Assembly: GCF_019320115.1 (NCBI RefSeq)
Contig: NC_089581.1
Location: forward strand, 67,732,166 to 67,796,165
Direction: 5' to 3'
From: Miscanthus floridulus
Lineage: Eukaryota > Streptophyta > Magnoliopsida > Poales > Poaceae
Length of the DNA stretch: 64,000 bases
A program made the translations under genes and the position numbers. Each line of letters opens with the position of its first letter. Within the stretch, counting starts at the first letter, position 1. Positions 41,838-53,836 of this stretch are shown in pieces. The notes under the pieces are model-generated. The model made no database searches, had not been told where the DNA came from, and saw only the letters and a list, made by a program, of their open reading frames with translations.

Positions 41838-42300
41838 TTAAGACTTAATAGCAATATGGGGGATATACCTGATGTCGTGGCCCATGAGTTTGAGTGCCCA
41901 CTTGGAGATCCATCCCACAGCATCGCAGTTGCAGATGATGTCTTCGAGCGGGTATGAAGTGATGACCGCAACTTCATGATCGGTGAAGTAGTGCAGGAAT
42001 TTTTGGGTCGCCATTAGTACAGCATATAGGAGTTTCTGCACCTAGGGGTACTGGACCTTGGGTTCAGTGAGTACCTCCCCAATGAAGTATATGGGTCACT
42101 GGACCTTATGATGGTGTCTCGGCTCCTCCCTTTCGACAACCAGGGCGACACTCACCACATGGTTGCTTGCTACGATGTAGAGGAGGAGGGGTTCTCCCCA
42201 TTTAGGAGTGATGAGGATTGTGGCCAACATTAGTGATGCTTTGAGGCTCTCCAGAGTCTACTGAGCATCCTCAGTCTAGATGAAGGCGTCCATCTTTTTG
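41838..42300 (-). pseudogene. RNase H of element D (degenerate)
   Basis: On the - strand it shows PKWGEPLLLYIVASNHVVS, YFIGEVLTEPKVQYP, VQKLLYAVLMATQKFLHYF and CDAVGWISKWALKLMGHDI, the RNase H and connection blocks. TAG and other stops interrupt it, for example before VQKLL near 42042. Confidence 0.75.
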
Positions 42301-43270
42301 AGGAGCTTGTAGAGTGGCATCCCCCGTTCACCGAGCCAGGAGATTAACTAGCTCAGGGTAGCCAGACAGCCGGTGAGCCTTTGTACACCCTTGATGTTGT
42401 GTATAGGGCCCATGTTGGAGATGGTCATGATATTTTTGGGGTTGGCCTTGATGCCGCACTTAGACATAATGTATCCAAGCAGCACCCCCTTCGAAACCCC
42501 AAAAACAAATTTCTTAGGATTCAATCTGATGTTGAACCTTCAGAGGTTCATGAACGTTGCAGCCAAGTTTGTGATTAGGTCACAAGCTTGAGCTGTTTTG
42601 ACCACTATGTCATCAACATAGACGATGATTGTTGGTTTCGACCGCTCGGCTTGATTAGGCTAATCGAGTGGGTTGATTTGGTCGGCGAAGCATTGCTGCA
42701 TGCATCTTTGGTAGGTGGCGCTAGCATTCTTCAGATCAAAAGGCATGGTTGCGTAACAATACGAGCCATATGGGGTGATGAATGAGGTTGTAAGTTGATC
42801 GGACTCTTTCAACGCAATCTAGTGATAGCCTGAGTAGGCATCCAGAAAGGAGAGGATCTCGCATCCCGAGGTGGAGTCGACTATCTTGTCTATGCGCGGC
42901 AAAGGAAAGTGATCCTTTGGACATGCTTTGTTGAGGCCAATATAATCGATGCACATTCTCCATTTCCTGGTCTTCATTTTAACAAGAACAGGATTGGCAA
43001 GCTAGTCGGAGTGGAATACCTCTTTGATGAATCCGGCTGTCAGTAGTTTGGCGATCTCTTCGCTTATGGCCCTGCGCCTCTCATCGTTGAAGTGACCTAG
43101 GCACTGCTTGGTGGGCTTTGAGCTCGAGATGAGGTGCAGTGCATGCTTAGTGACCTCCCGTGATATGCTCAGCATGTCAGAAGGGTTCCATGCGAAGACA
43201 TCATGATTGGCGTGTAAGAAGTCGACGAGCTCATGTTCCTATTTGGCTGAGAGTTGGGTCTCGATCCACA
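42301..43270 (-). pseudogene. Reverse transcriptase of element D (degenerate)
   Basis: On the - strand: the pre-RT block around 43200, AKLLTAGFIKEVFHSD, KWRMCIDYIGLNKACPKDHF and SFLDAYSGYH. A TAG replacing Gln follows before IALKESD, then PYGSYCYATMPFDLKNASAT, the catalytic YVDD at 42609-42620, and LLGYIMSKCGI in the thumb. All blocks are present and in order, with several stops, so the enzyme is dead but the region was not rearranged. Confidence 0.8.
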
Positions 43271-43639
43271 CTATCTTGGTTGGGTCAGTGGGGTCGATCC
43301 CCACTGCCTTGGTTCCCTTGAGTGGGCAAAAGGCCATCGAGGAGGTTGGTTTGTTGTAGTCCAAGACTGCTAGGGTCGATGACTCCTCGAGCTACAGGAG
43401 CTTGAATGAGTTGATGACTATGGTGGTGAGCTCGAAATGCTTGTGGTCGCACATGAAGGCATGTAAGAAGGCACTGCTCATGGTGATGACACCATTTGGT
43501 CCTGGCATAGCATGGCCACCCCAAGATGGTGTGTTAGGACCCTAGGAAGTCCACCACTTTGAAGGTGAGGACCTCTGAGCGAAAGTTGGCTCGGTTGCCA
43601 AACGTGATGGACAGGTCAATCTACCCGAGTGGGTATGCT

Positions 43640-43895
43640 TGTGCTCTCAGGATCATGCCAAGGAAGGGAGAGCCCACTAGGCGGCATTTTGATCAAGGGA
43701 TGTGCATGGCATTGAGGGTGTCGACGTAGAGGATGTTGAGGCTGCTGCCTCTGTCCATCAGCACCTTGGTGAGGTGCTTCTTGCGGATGATGGGGTCAAC
43801 GATGAGCAGGTAGCATTCCGGTCTCACAATGTGGGAGGGATGGTCCCTCTGATCGATGGTGATTGGAGATTCCAACCAGCTAAGGAAGGAGGGGA
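43640..43895 (-). pseudogene. Protease of element D, next to the F insertion
   Basis: On the - strand from 43875: SPITIDQRDHPSHIV, then KVLMDRGSSLNILY, in which the retropepsin active site (43741-43755) reads Asp-Arg-Gly where Tat proteases normally have Asp-Gly-Gly or Asp-Thr-Gly. The sequence up to 43895 is continuous with the gag end at 58985 once element F and its target duplication are removed. Confidence 0.75.
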
Positions 43896-43900
43896 TGGCC

Positions 43901-45347
43901 TATAAGGAAAATGGACCCTTGGCCCATTTACTTTGGATTTTGGTGTTTGATGACCAACACAACCAAATTGGACTAATGGATTTGCAAGTGTTTATTTTGT
44001 AGTTCAATAGGGTGCAAGACGTGACTTGGACGAAGGCAACAAGGTGATCCGATGATCAACACCTTAAGAAAGACCTTAGAAGCACAAGAGAAGACCCAAG
44101 ATATCAAGCAATGTCTAAGCACGAAGATTGGAACCAAGCCGTATGCAAGATCGTGAAGAAACGAGCTCACAGAGGTGACTGGACACTGGACCAGATGCTG
44201 GTGGCTCGGCAGTCGAGACGATTGGACGCTGGACCGGTGGATCAATAGTTGGGACAACCAGATGCTGGACAAGTGGCTCTGTAGTCGGGACGACCGGAGG
44301 CAGGTAGCGAAACCGACCGAACATAGGGAAGCAGCGTCCGATCCAGTACAGTAAGGTTCCAGAGTGGTAAATCTACGACCGGATGTGTCCAGTGGTAGGT
44401 GACCGGACGCTGGCCATCGTCCAATCAGTATATTGCTGGCACAACGGTCGGGACGACCGGACATGTCTGGTCAAGATGATTCAGCGTCCGATCAGTAGCA
44501 GTTTCGTAGGAATTCGACCCCAACGGCTACTTTCTTAGTGGGGCTTATAAATACAACCCCCAACAGGCCATTTGAGAGGTGTGGAGCTGAGGAAACATAC
44601 CAAGGGTGTTGATACACCATTTTAGTGATCTCCACTTGCATAGTGCTTAGTGATTCATCAGGTGATTAGCATAGGTGCTTTGCGAAGTGCTTAGGTTGAT
44701 TAGACCACTGCTTATGCGCTTGGTCTAGGTTTAGGCCTAGTGTTTAGTGAGGTTTGCATACCTCTTACCACTCGATGTTTGCGAGCACCATTGTTGTACA
44801 TCGAAGGGGCTTGAAGTCTTGTGAGATCACACCAACCGCATTTGTGGTGTGGCCACCACCGTGTACCAAAGGGAACAAGGCCTGCGGCGTTTTGGCCGAA
44901 AGCTTGATAGTGAAGACGGCGGGGAGCATCCGAGAGAGGCTTGCTGGAAGGCATGTCGGAGACCCACTTACGCGTGGAGAAGGCCCAAGGCTATCCACGG
45001 AGTTACCCGACCGGGAGCTTGGCCCTTACGAGGGATTCCTTGTGAGGGGCTCCAACAAGGACTAGGGGGGAGCTTGCGCACTTCTCGATACCTCGGTAAA
45101 AATACCGGAGTCGTCGACGGGAGTTTGCATATCTCTACCTTGCTCTTTAGCTTCCGCATTTATATTGATTACTTTACTACGTTTGCGGTAGAGATAGAAA
45201 CACACTAGCAAAACCATAGTTGCACATCTAGATAGTTTATCTATTGTATAGGTTTTGCTAGGATTAGAAAAAGAGGCCATAGTTTAGAGTTAGTTTTTTT
45301 AAGTTGCCTAATTCACCCCCCCCCTCTTAGGCGTCACGGTCCCTTCA
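43901..45347 (+). repeat. Left LTR of element F, 1447 bp
   Basis: It begins TATAAGGAAAATGGACCCTTG, where the right LTR has TGTAAG, so the canonical TG has become TA. It contains CGGACG-type repeats (44170-44470) and a TATA box at 44546, and ends in GGTCCCTTCA. Confidence 0.9.
44546..44553 (+). promoter_or_regulatory. TATA box of the F left LTR
   Basis: TATAAATA in GGGGCTTATAAATACAACCCC, downstream of the CpG-rich repeats. The right LTR has TATAAATA at 58180. Confidence 0.65.
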
Positions 45348-45349
45348 AT

Positions 45350-45362
45350 TGGTATCAGAGCC
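45350..45362 (+). other. Primer binding site of element F
   Basis: TGGTATCAGAGCC two bases after the LTR end, an exact match to the common initiator tRNA-Met site. Confidence 0.92.
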
Positions 45363-45426
45363 AGTTGGCTCAATTTGGACCTTTGGCTTAACCGCCGTTG
45401 AGCCAACGCTATTTAGAGTGGTTGGG

Positions 45427-46127
45427 ATGGATACCGCTAGGCCTCCGCACTTTGATGGCACTAACTTCCCATACTATAAAGCTAGAATGGCTTGCCACCT
45501 TGAGGCTGTTGATTTGGGTGTATGGAGAGTCACTCATGATGGGATGAAACCCATCAAGAATCCCGAAAAACCCACAAAGAGTGATGAAAAAGAAATGCAC
45601 TTCAATGCTAGAGCTAAAAATTGCTTGTTTGAATCACTTAGTATGGATGTTTTTAACCAAGTATTTACTTTAAATACGACACATGAAATTTGGTTAAAAC
45701 ACCAAGAGCTCCATGACAGCACAAGTAATGTCCATGAGCAAAAACATTGTCTAGCAAAGCAAAACTATGATTCCTTTACTATGAATAATGATGAGCTTGT
45801 TCATGATATGTATTCTCATTTGAATCTAATTATCAATGAGCTCCATTCTATAGGATTATTAAAGCTAGATGATGCAGACATCGTGAAGAAGATCATCTCC
45901 ATGCTACCACAAAAGAAATATGCAAGCATCGTCACTATCCTTCACAACATGGAGGACTTGAGCAACATGACCCTAGGCATAGCCATTGGCAAGTTAGTGG
46001 CATTTGAAATGTCACATAAGATGGGTCAAGAAGAAGCTTCTTCATCAAGCAAAGGAAAAGCTCTCGCTTGTAGCGAGAAAAAGAAGATGAAGGGCAAGCA
46101 AGTTGAGACAAACTCAAGCTCAAGTTC
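45427..46127 (+). pseudogene. gag: Gag of element F, first segment (cut by I)
   Basis: The first ATG in frame is 45427. The protein starts MDTARPPHFDGTNFPYYKAR, the hallmark start of copia Gag (UBN2/Retrotran_gag_2 type). It continues through EIWLKHQELHDSTSNVHEQK, a LHSIGLLKLDDADIVKKI stretch and YASIVTILHNMEDLSNMTL, to a Ser-rich tail. The segment has no internal stop. It ends within the AGTTC duplication where element I inserted, and the codon phase is preserved at 52790. Gag would assemble the particle and bind RNA. Confidence 0.85.
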
Positions 46128-49100
46128 TGAAACATCCTCAATTTTTCCCAAAGGGAGAATCCACAGAATGAGTTATAATATGATAAAACCAAGAACTGAT
46201 TCCATCATATTATCATATATCAGTCGATATCATAGTCATACATCATAGGATTACAAGAATACAAGATATTACATCACTAGGGAACACACTTATTACAGAG
46301 TTAATCTAGCGAAAGACTATCGAGTGAAGGCTCCTGCTTCACGGGCATCATCAGAGTTGGCATAGTGCAGCGTAGATTCCATCTCCGAACCAAACTTGAG
46401 CGTAGGCATGAGACCTCCTAATCCTTCTAAAGTCCGCATCTCTGAGAAGTAGGAAATCTGCACACCACCAGATGTGCGTAGGCCATGGTCAGCACCGATG
46501 AGCTTTAGTGGAAAGATAAACAAGGGATCTGGCGATCCTAATATTTGGCTGTGGTTTGCATCCTTAGCGCATGAGAGTTAAATAACCTTAGTAATATAAT
46601 AATAATATCCAATTTTTAACACATTCACCACCACACCATCCATATCCATCCGCCAACCATCCATCCCAAACCATCTCCACACCACCACACCACATCTCAT
46701 CTCACACACTCAGGTTGATAGGCCAACTCCCTCTCGGCCTTGTCTCAACAGTCCACAGCCCCAAGGCTCATGACCGGAAAATGCCCCAACCCTAGAGGGA
46801 GGAAAGAAGGACTCATCTCCTATCTAGTTTAAGCGAAACCCAGGAAAGGTCCATAGCCGATAGGTTGGCATATGTATCGATCGATTAACCAAACACTCTG
46901 TAGAGGTTTTACATACCCACAAGATTAACCATTCTCAGAGTCTAGAATCTCCTAGGCAGAATTCCAGTCGCTAGCTAGCCTAGAACGATGCCACCCTACC
47001 TCTCAGCCCTAGAACATCCCAAGTCTAGTCTGGGATGGCTGATATTGTGAGTCGTAGACAGAGCCGGGGCCCTTCGGATGTCAAGAGCTGGGTCCACAAG
47101 GCCCCCTGAAGTTTCGGAAGGGTGGGGGAGAAACCGCGCGCCCCGTACCTCCTTGCACACATTCGCCTAGCAGTAGTGGCATTGTTCTACCAAGTAGTCC
47201 GACCGTCCCGCACCATATAGGGCGAGTGGGATGTAAAGGATTCCCGGTGAGTCTGAGTACTAGTAAGTCCTTAGGGATTGACCAAGCCAGAATGTCTTCA
47301 TCAGGGTTTCCATTTTACGTGCCACCACAACTCCTCTACCCCGGGCTCCACCTCTCCGAGGTTCACACCCAAGGACACCTCCAATTACCATTTACCCACC
47401 ACAGGTATCCCATATCCAAGTGCCCAGGTAGCACCACATGGCAAGACTCGCCCTAGGCTCATCGTTATTCCAGCTCGGTCGACACAACCCTCACTCTCCA
47501 CGCACCGAAGACACACGCAGCATGCTCACACACCACCAAGTCCGACACCCATAGCCAAACTCTTCCCAAGGGGTTCACCACCAGCATCACATCCCTGATA
47601 TAATGCGAAGTGGAGTTAATAATAAGTATAGTGGTGTAATATGCAAGCAAGCAGGCAAGTAAGCATACATAAGCGAGCGAATGCGCAAAGCAGGGTGACA
47701 TGGTAGAGTGGGTTGCATCAGGGTAATAATGGCTTAGGTAGTCACATGCATCAAAGTACTAGCAAAGGAATAATTATAAAGAGCTAGCAGTTCTAGATAT
47801 TATGCAATGTCTAATAGGATTCTCTAAAAGAGGGTGTTGCCACGACACTTGCGATGTAGAGGTAGTAGTGGTACAATTCTCCATTCATTGGTGTTCCATT
47901 AGCGGGGTCACCTCCTCCTGCGTTGACTCCATTCTGCAGTCCTTGTCGTCATCCACGTTCTCTTGGTCCGATCGTCAGCTACTCCACGAAGCGACATGCA
48001 AGGCAAGAGAGCACTCCACACTCGAAAAGACATCAATATGCAGGAAAAATCTAATAACACCAGTGAGGCAATAAGAGATACACGGCTTAGCCCTCTCGGT
48101 GGTTGTCCGATTTCCTTGGGCCAAAGAATCACAGGTGGTGATTTGCTAAGCACAAGCTTAAGTCATGGCCAATCCAGTATGGCTTTAGGATAGATGGTTT
48201 AAGCCAAAGCTTATCCATAGCAAACACCATGGCTCATGATCTTTCAATCCAGTGTCATTGACTTGATGGGGATTGGAAGTCAGGCCCCAAGAAAGAAGAA
48301 CGACAGGGTTCGGCTCTTATAGCCTTATCCCGCAAGTCACAATTGGACACGAGTAGCAAACAAGAACGATAACACTATTGTGACTTTGCTCCAATGTACT
48401 TCGGCTCGCCCGCTACAATAGAAAGCGGTAGCGCAAAGAGATTGGACAGCAATGGGTTCTCTCGATCCTCATGACATAATAATGTCGGGAGTTGAGAAGA
48501 GAGTTGCTCAGCAAACAAAAGAAGCGGGGGTTAGCTAGGCACATCCATGTCATATTCTCAGACACATCTTCGGGAAAGATGGTTTTAGATGGCTGATTGG
48601 GTCGACACGCATGGGTCTGAGGTACGACATAGACTATAGCTTCACTAGCTAAGAAGAGATAGTCCGGTCTTTGATCCAATCGCCATGGACAAGGCGGGAT
48701 CGAACAGAGCGGGCTATCAGGGCAATAAGAGCAAGAACAACTAAGAGCAAGGTCCACTTCTAACGCACACGCCATGACAAAGACAGGGCATCAGAAGGAG
48801 CGACACTCAAGAACACCAAGTGTGTAAGCCACTCGTAGGGTACCTGACCTAGGTGCACTGGCACTGAGATATCTCTCAGATTCGAAGCGGTGCGGTTGTC
48901 ACTGCAAGAATCAAAGAAACGTGATGGTCAAACGGGGTACAAGCATACAAGGGCTTGAGCACGAAGAAGCAACTAAAAGCGAAAGAGAGGTGTAGCTCCA
49001 TGGTCATGGCGAGGTGAACTCGTGGCCACAAGCTATGCCAACGAGTTGGCATTCATCGTTCCACGTTTGTTTACTCCCAGGTTTTCTCCCACAGAACTTG

Positions 49101-52100
49101 GTCACAAAGGGCTCAAAATGTGCGGGTAATATCTGCATCGATATCGCCATCGATATTGAATCCATCATGACCATGTCCTAGGGCCAAAGGTAGGAGTTAA
49201 CACTCATGGTACTATGAAGTCACTAAAAAGCGAGGGGTCGAGTTACACCCGGCATCACGGTCATGGTGAGACGGATCCCGTGATCGTAATGTCCGAATGA
49301 GGTACGATCCCTTAGCCGGCTCGAAGGCTCGTCACATAGGTAACAACACAAACAACCATGATAAGATCCACACATGACCAAAAAGGCAACACGACTCGAC
49401 ACGACGGTGGAGTAGCACATTCCATAGCTAGGTGATGGATAGATCCTATAAGACAGGCATAAACAGATTGGCCGTGAGATTGAGGTCCGACAAGGTAGAT
49501 GTGCATATATGGGAAGATAATAGACGGGGCTTTCAATCGTCATGGTAAGGCATTGACTAAGGTTTGATGACTCAAAGATCCAGAGGTAACGGCTCACAGT
49601 AGACGGAGTCACAGCTTGCATCTGGCCAACAATGGCCCGCTATGGCTCGATACGACTTTAGTTAGCCAGTCTCATGGGGCTACAGTGGGCCGTGGTTGGC
49701 CAGTCATGGCTACAGGTGGCCAAGGGTTGGCTATGAGTGCCGAGTCTTTGGCTTAGGCATATATCACGGCCATCAGGTGCTAGAGTCCCACGGTGGCAAT
49801 CCAAAGTTAGTCTGTGAGCTGCGCGAACGTGAGTGAGCGCAAGCATTGTGATGGCTTACCATTTGGAGTGGTCAGAAATACTCAAGGATGGGTCCATGAT
49901 GTAGGGCTTGATTTTAGAAAAATTATGAAACTGGTTTCATAATTTTAGGAGCTAAGATGAATTTTTGGCGAATTTCCAAATGTGGCCAAGAATTTCTGAA
50001 AATCAGAAAAAGGATGGAAAGGGGCAGGCTGGAGCTCTGGGGATGGCGTGTGTGCGATGTAGTCGTCATGGACGTGTGGTGGCTGCGGCCACGACACTAG
50101 CAGAGCAGCGTGTTGTGTGTGTGCTGGCGTTGAAGCCGAGCGACAGCCTCGTGTGCAGGGCCCGAATGGCAAGCGCGGATGGAGCTAGGAGGCTGCGTGT
50201 GATGATGGGTAGGGAGGGCACTATCTTGGTCTTGTCACTTGGTCGAGAATGAACCAGTGCTACCAGTTTCCAAAGATGTCCGTAGTTGGCAAGGCACTAT
50301 ATGCTAGTGCATGCGCGTGTACATGCAGCTACAAGCTGCACGACGGTGGAACAAGCAGGAATGGCGACCAAGGGCTAAGAGTGGGGGCTCAGCCGGTGTG
50401 TGCGTCAGCGTGTAGGTCTTGGGCAGTGGCAATGGCGAGTTGCAAAGCCGTAGCTATGTGGGCTTTGGCACGACAGAGGTCGGCGGCTGCCGTGTGCGTG
50501 CCCCAGATGGCCGTGGAAGGCTTTGCCTTGGCTCCCAAGCAGCCAGTTGTTGGCAAGGCCATGGCATGCAGCGTGGGTCAGCGGTGCAGCGTGGCAATGG
50601 CGCGCCGTGGTCATGGCTGCCAACCCATGCCTGCATGGTACACATGTACCAGTGCCGGGGTGACGCGCGCAAGTGAGTATCCGCGACCACGGGTAACCAG
50701 GTAGCAGCTAGACGGCTGGGCAAACATGGATGTGGCACAAGGGCTACAAACGAGTGGTCTTGGTTGGTAAAAAGGACAGAGCTTGGGCTCGACAGGAGCT
50801 ATGCTAGCAAGGCGGACACGCCATCGTCCGCAGCAGAGTGACCGTGCTAGCTGTAGGTCCGTGGTGTGCGTACAGGGCCGTATAGCCACGAAGCTCTAGG
50901 CTCATGCGGCCGGGTTCAAGGGGCACGACATCCACCATGCTCTGTAGCTGACGAGTGTGCATGCATGAGTGCACAAGCGGTGTGGTGACCATGAATGGCC
51001 GCGTGCTCCTGTGCTTGCGATGTGAACCACCAAGGCAGCTCCTTGGCGCTAAATGTGTGACCATGGAGGACAAGAGTAGCTCGATGGCCGGGCAGGTCTG
51101 GGAAAGGAAAAAGGCTAGGTCTTGGGCGATCGCCAGTGGCTTGCCAGTGGTGTGCAGGCAGACAAGGTCAGCGGCTCGAAGGCCGGTCAGGCAAGCATCA
51201 AGACATTAGACAAAGGTGGGGTTTGGGGAACCCGTGCTCACCATTGGGCTCGTGGTGGTTAGGTAGCGGCGCGGTGGTGGGTTGAGGCTGCGACGTGTTG
51301 CTGCGGTGCCATGTAGAGCCACTGTGTCATCATAGTTGCACACTGGGTTCAGTTTGGGGTGAAGTGGTCGTGGCCGGCTGGCGGCCTCCACTAGCGTGGT
51401 AGCGGGCGACCGGGTGGAGCTTGACGCGGCGTGGCGTGTCCCAGCACGGAGAGGCTGTGGCTTTCCTATGGTGAACCAAACATGGTGTGAAGGCTAATCT
51501 TCAGGCGAGGGCGATGATAGGGAACAGAAAAATAGGAGCTTTGGCAAGGATGTTGCTCACCAGTGTTCCATCGCTCGGTAGGGAGGCAGCTTCGGCTATA
51601 GGTTGGTGGTCAGGAACGGTCACCGTGCAGACATCATGGTGGTCATGACAAAGGACAATGATGGCTTGGGTATGGTGAAGTCTTGCGGTCGTCGGTGGCG
51701 AGGCCTGGTGCAGGTCACTATGCACGTCGGGGTGGTCTCGTGATTGAGGCATGACTCGAGGAAGACGGACGCCGTGGGGATGCCGGCAGCATGGTCGCAG
51801 AGGCGGTGCTACAGGGGCACCGTGGAGGTGTCGTAGCCAGCATCACCTTGGCCTCCGGGCGCCATGGCTATGGCTCTCTTAGAACCGGGAAGGTGGCAGA
51901 GGAGTGGAGAGGCTTGTGGCGGCTAGGGAAGGGAGAGGGTGCCGGCTGGGGGGGAAGGAAGAAGGGGATGGTGGTGGCTCGGGCTTCTTATGCTCGTGGG
52001 CTAGGGTAGCCAGGGGTCATGGATGGCGGCGATCTTCAGGGTCCATGCTCCCTACCCACACGACATGCATCGAGCAGAGGTGCGGAGCTTGGCGTTGCGC

Positions 52101-52789
52101 ACACGCAAGTTTGCAGCGGACGAGCGGCGGTGGCGTGGGAGTGGGGTCGTGGTGGGCACGCCCTAGGGTTGGAGTGGGGCGCCGGCTGCAGCTGCTGGCT
52201 AGGCTGGGCCAAGCAGGCCATGGGCTGCTATGCCGGTTGGGCCAAGGCGCTGGCGGGGCGGGCCGAAGGGAGGAGTGGTGAGCGGGCTGGCGGGGCAAGC
52301 TGGCTGGGCCTGTTGGTGCCGGTTGGGCCAAGGGGAGGGGTGCTCAGTTGGGCTCCTATAGCCTGCTAGGCTAGTGCAGTAAGAAGGGGAAGAGAGGGGG
52401 GTGCTGGGCCGGGCCAAGACGTGAGGGGAGAGAAGAGAGAGAAGGAAATATATTCTCCAATTTAAGTTTGAATGGTTGGCACAAATATAAATGGCAAGTC
52501 TGGGTTCTAGTGGAGTTCAGGATTATAGAGAGAGATTCACGGAAGACTCAAAATAATCCCGCGAGGATCTCAAGAACGTTGCTATGGTTGTGCTCTCCAA
52601 CAAAAATGAGGCTCAAACACAGGACAACTCGAAAACTCCGACAATCACCTACAAACCATCTACATGTATGCAACGTCTTGTTAGCGAGTTAGACTCATGT
52701 TTGACCTAGCAATTACATGTTTCACACGTTGTAGGAAAAATTTTAAAAAGTTCATATTTTTGGCTTCTCCAAAAACCCGGGTTGTTACA
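46128..52789 (-). mobile_element. Element I: 6662-bp solo-LTR-like block of a gypsy family, reverse orientation
   Basis: Bounded by perfect AGTTC duplications (46123-46127 and 52790-52794). On the - strand it starts TGTAACAACCCGGGTTTTTGG and ends GGATGTTTCA. The TGTAACA start, a GTACTCAG phrase (complement at 47252-47262) and a GC-rich island (about 49600-52440) resemble the long LTRs of B and H. No primer site, gag or pol is visible and the two ends are not repeats of each other. A solo LTR is the simplest reading, though it is long for one. A large non-coding derivative is possible. Many small frames in the GC-rich part look fortuitous. Confidence 0.7.
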
Positions 52790-53836
52790 AGTTCCTCAAG
52801 TGAAGATGAAGAAGAAGATGAGGACAATGATGATGATGATGAAGATTCAAGTGATGATCAATCTTCCTCCTCCACCTCTAATCTTGATGAAGAATCAATC
52901 AAAGTGATCAACAAGGTTGAGAAGATGATCCAAAGGCTCAATGTCAAGGGTGTGCCCATCCAAATTCAAGATGTCATTTTCACAAATCAAAGAAATGAGC
53001 AAAGAAAGAGAGGATGCTATGGATACGGCGAGTTGGGGCACTTTGTGGAAGTTTGTCCAAACAATCCCACACCCAAGACAAAGAAGAAGACATGCAAGAA
53101 CCAAACCCTCACATCAATAAGATCACGGGATGATTCTTCAAGTGAAGAAAAACCCCATCACAAGAGGCGAGGCCGCAAGCACTCATCATCAAGCTCTTCT
53201 CGTGTGTGCCTTATGGCACAAGGTAACGAAAGCTCTTCCTCTAGTGAGAGTGATAGTGATGATGATATGCCTTCTTATCATGAACTTGTGCAAGAAAATC
53301 TTAATTATGCTAAAGCTTGCACTAGTCAACACAAGAAGCTCAAAAGTTTAAAAGAAAAGCTAGATAGTTCACAAAAAGCATACAAAACCTTGCTTGAACA
53401 ATATGAGAACTTTGCTAATCTTAATGTTGAACTATCTACTAAAATTGAGAAACTTGAGGCTAGTGCAACAACAAATTCATGCACAATCAATGATGAGCAA
53501 CTCTTAAAGAAAAATGAAAAATTAAAAGAAAAGTTAGCTAGCTCACAAGAAGCATATAATAGTTTGCTTGCTAAAATGGAAACCATGTGCAAACATTATG
53601 ATGAGCTAACTAATAAAGTTGCTAATCTTGAAGCCGTTAGCACAACCCCCACCAAGGCATCTAAAAAGAAAAGTTCTATCTTTAACATGTCTAAAAAGGA
53701 TGCCTCTACTTCTTGTAATGATTTATGTTTAGACTCACCTTTGTGCAACCAAGTTTGTGTTGAGAAAGTTGTTGTAGATACATGCACACAAGAGGTTGCA
53801 AAGGAGAATGAGCAACTCAAGCAAGAAGTAGCTCGC
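52790..53836 (+). pseudogene. gag: Gag of element F, middle segment (between I and J)
   Basis: In phase with 45427-46127. It has an acidic Ser/Asp/Glu stretch (SSEDEEEDEDNDDDD) and a first knuckle, CYGYGELGHFVEVC (53015-53056), whose second Cys is Tyr (53024-53026). A basic, Ser-rich region and a coiled coil follow. The coiled coil carries an internal duplication of 58 residues (LKEKLDSSQKAY at about 53348 and LKEKLASSQEAY at about 53522). It ends within the CTCGC duplication at 53832-53836 where J inserted; the TGA at 53837 is made by the J LTR start. Confidence 0.82.

Noticed and set aside
49960..52420. Dense open frames on both strands in a GC-rich block, suggestive of a gene-rich segment
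   Set aside because: Frames overlap in all phases, are rich in Ala, Pro, Arg and Gly, show no domains and sit within solo-LTR-like element I.
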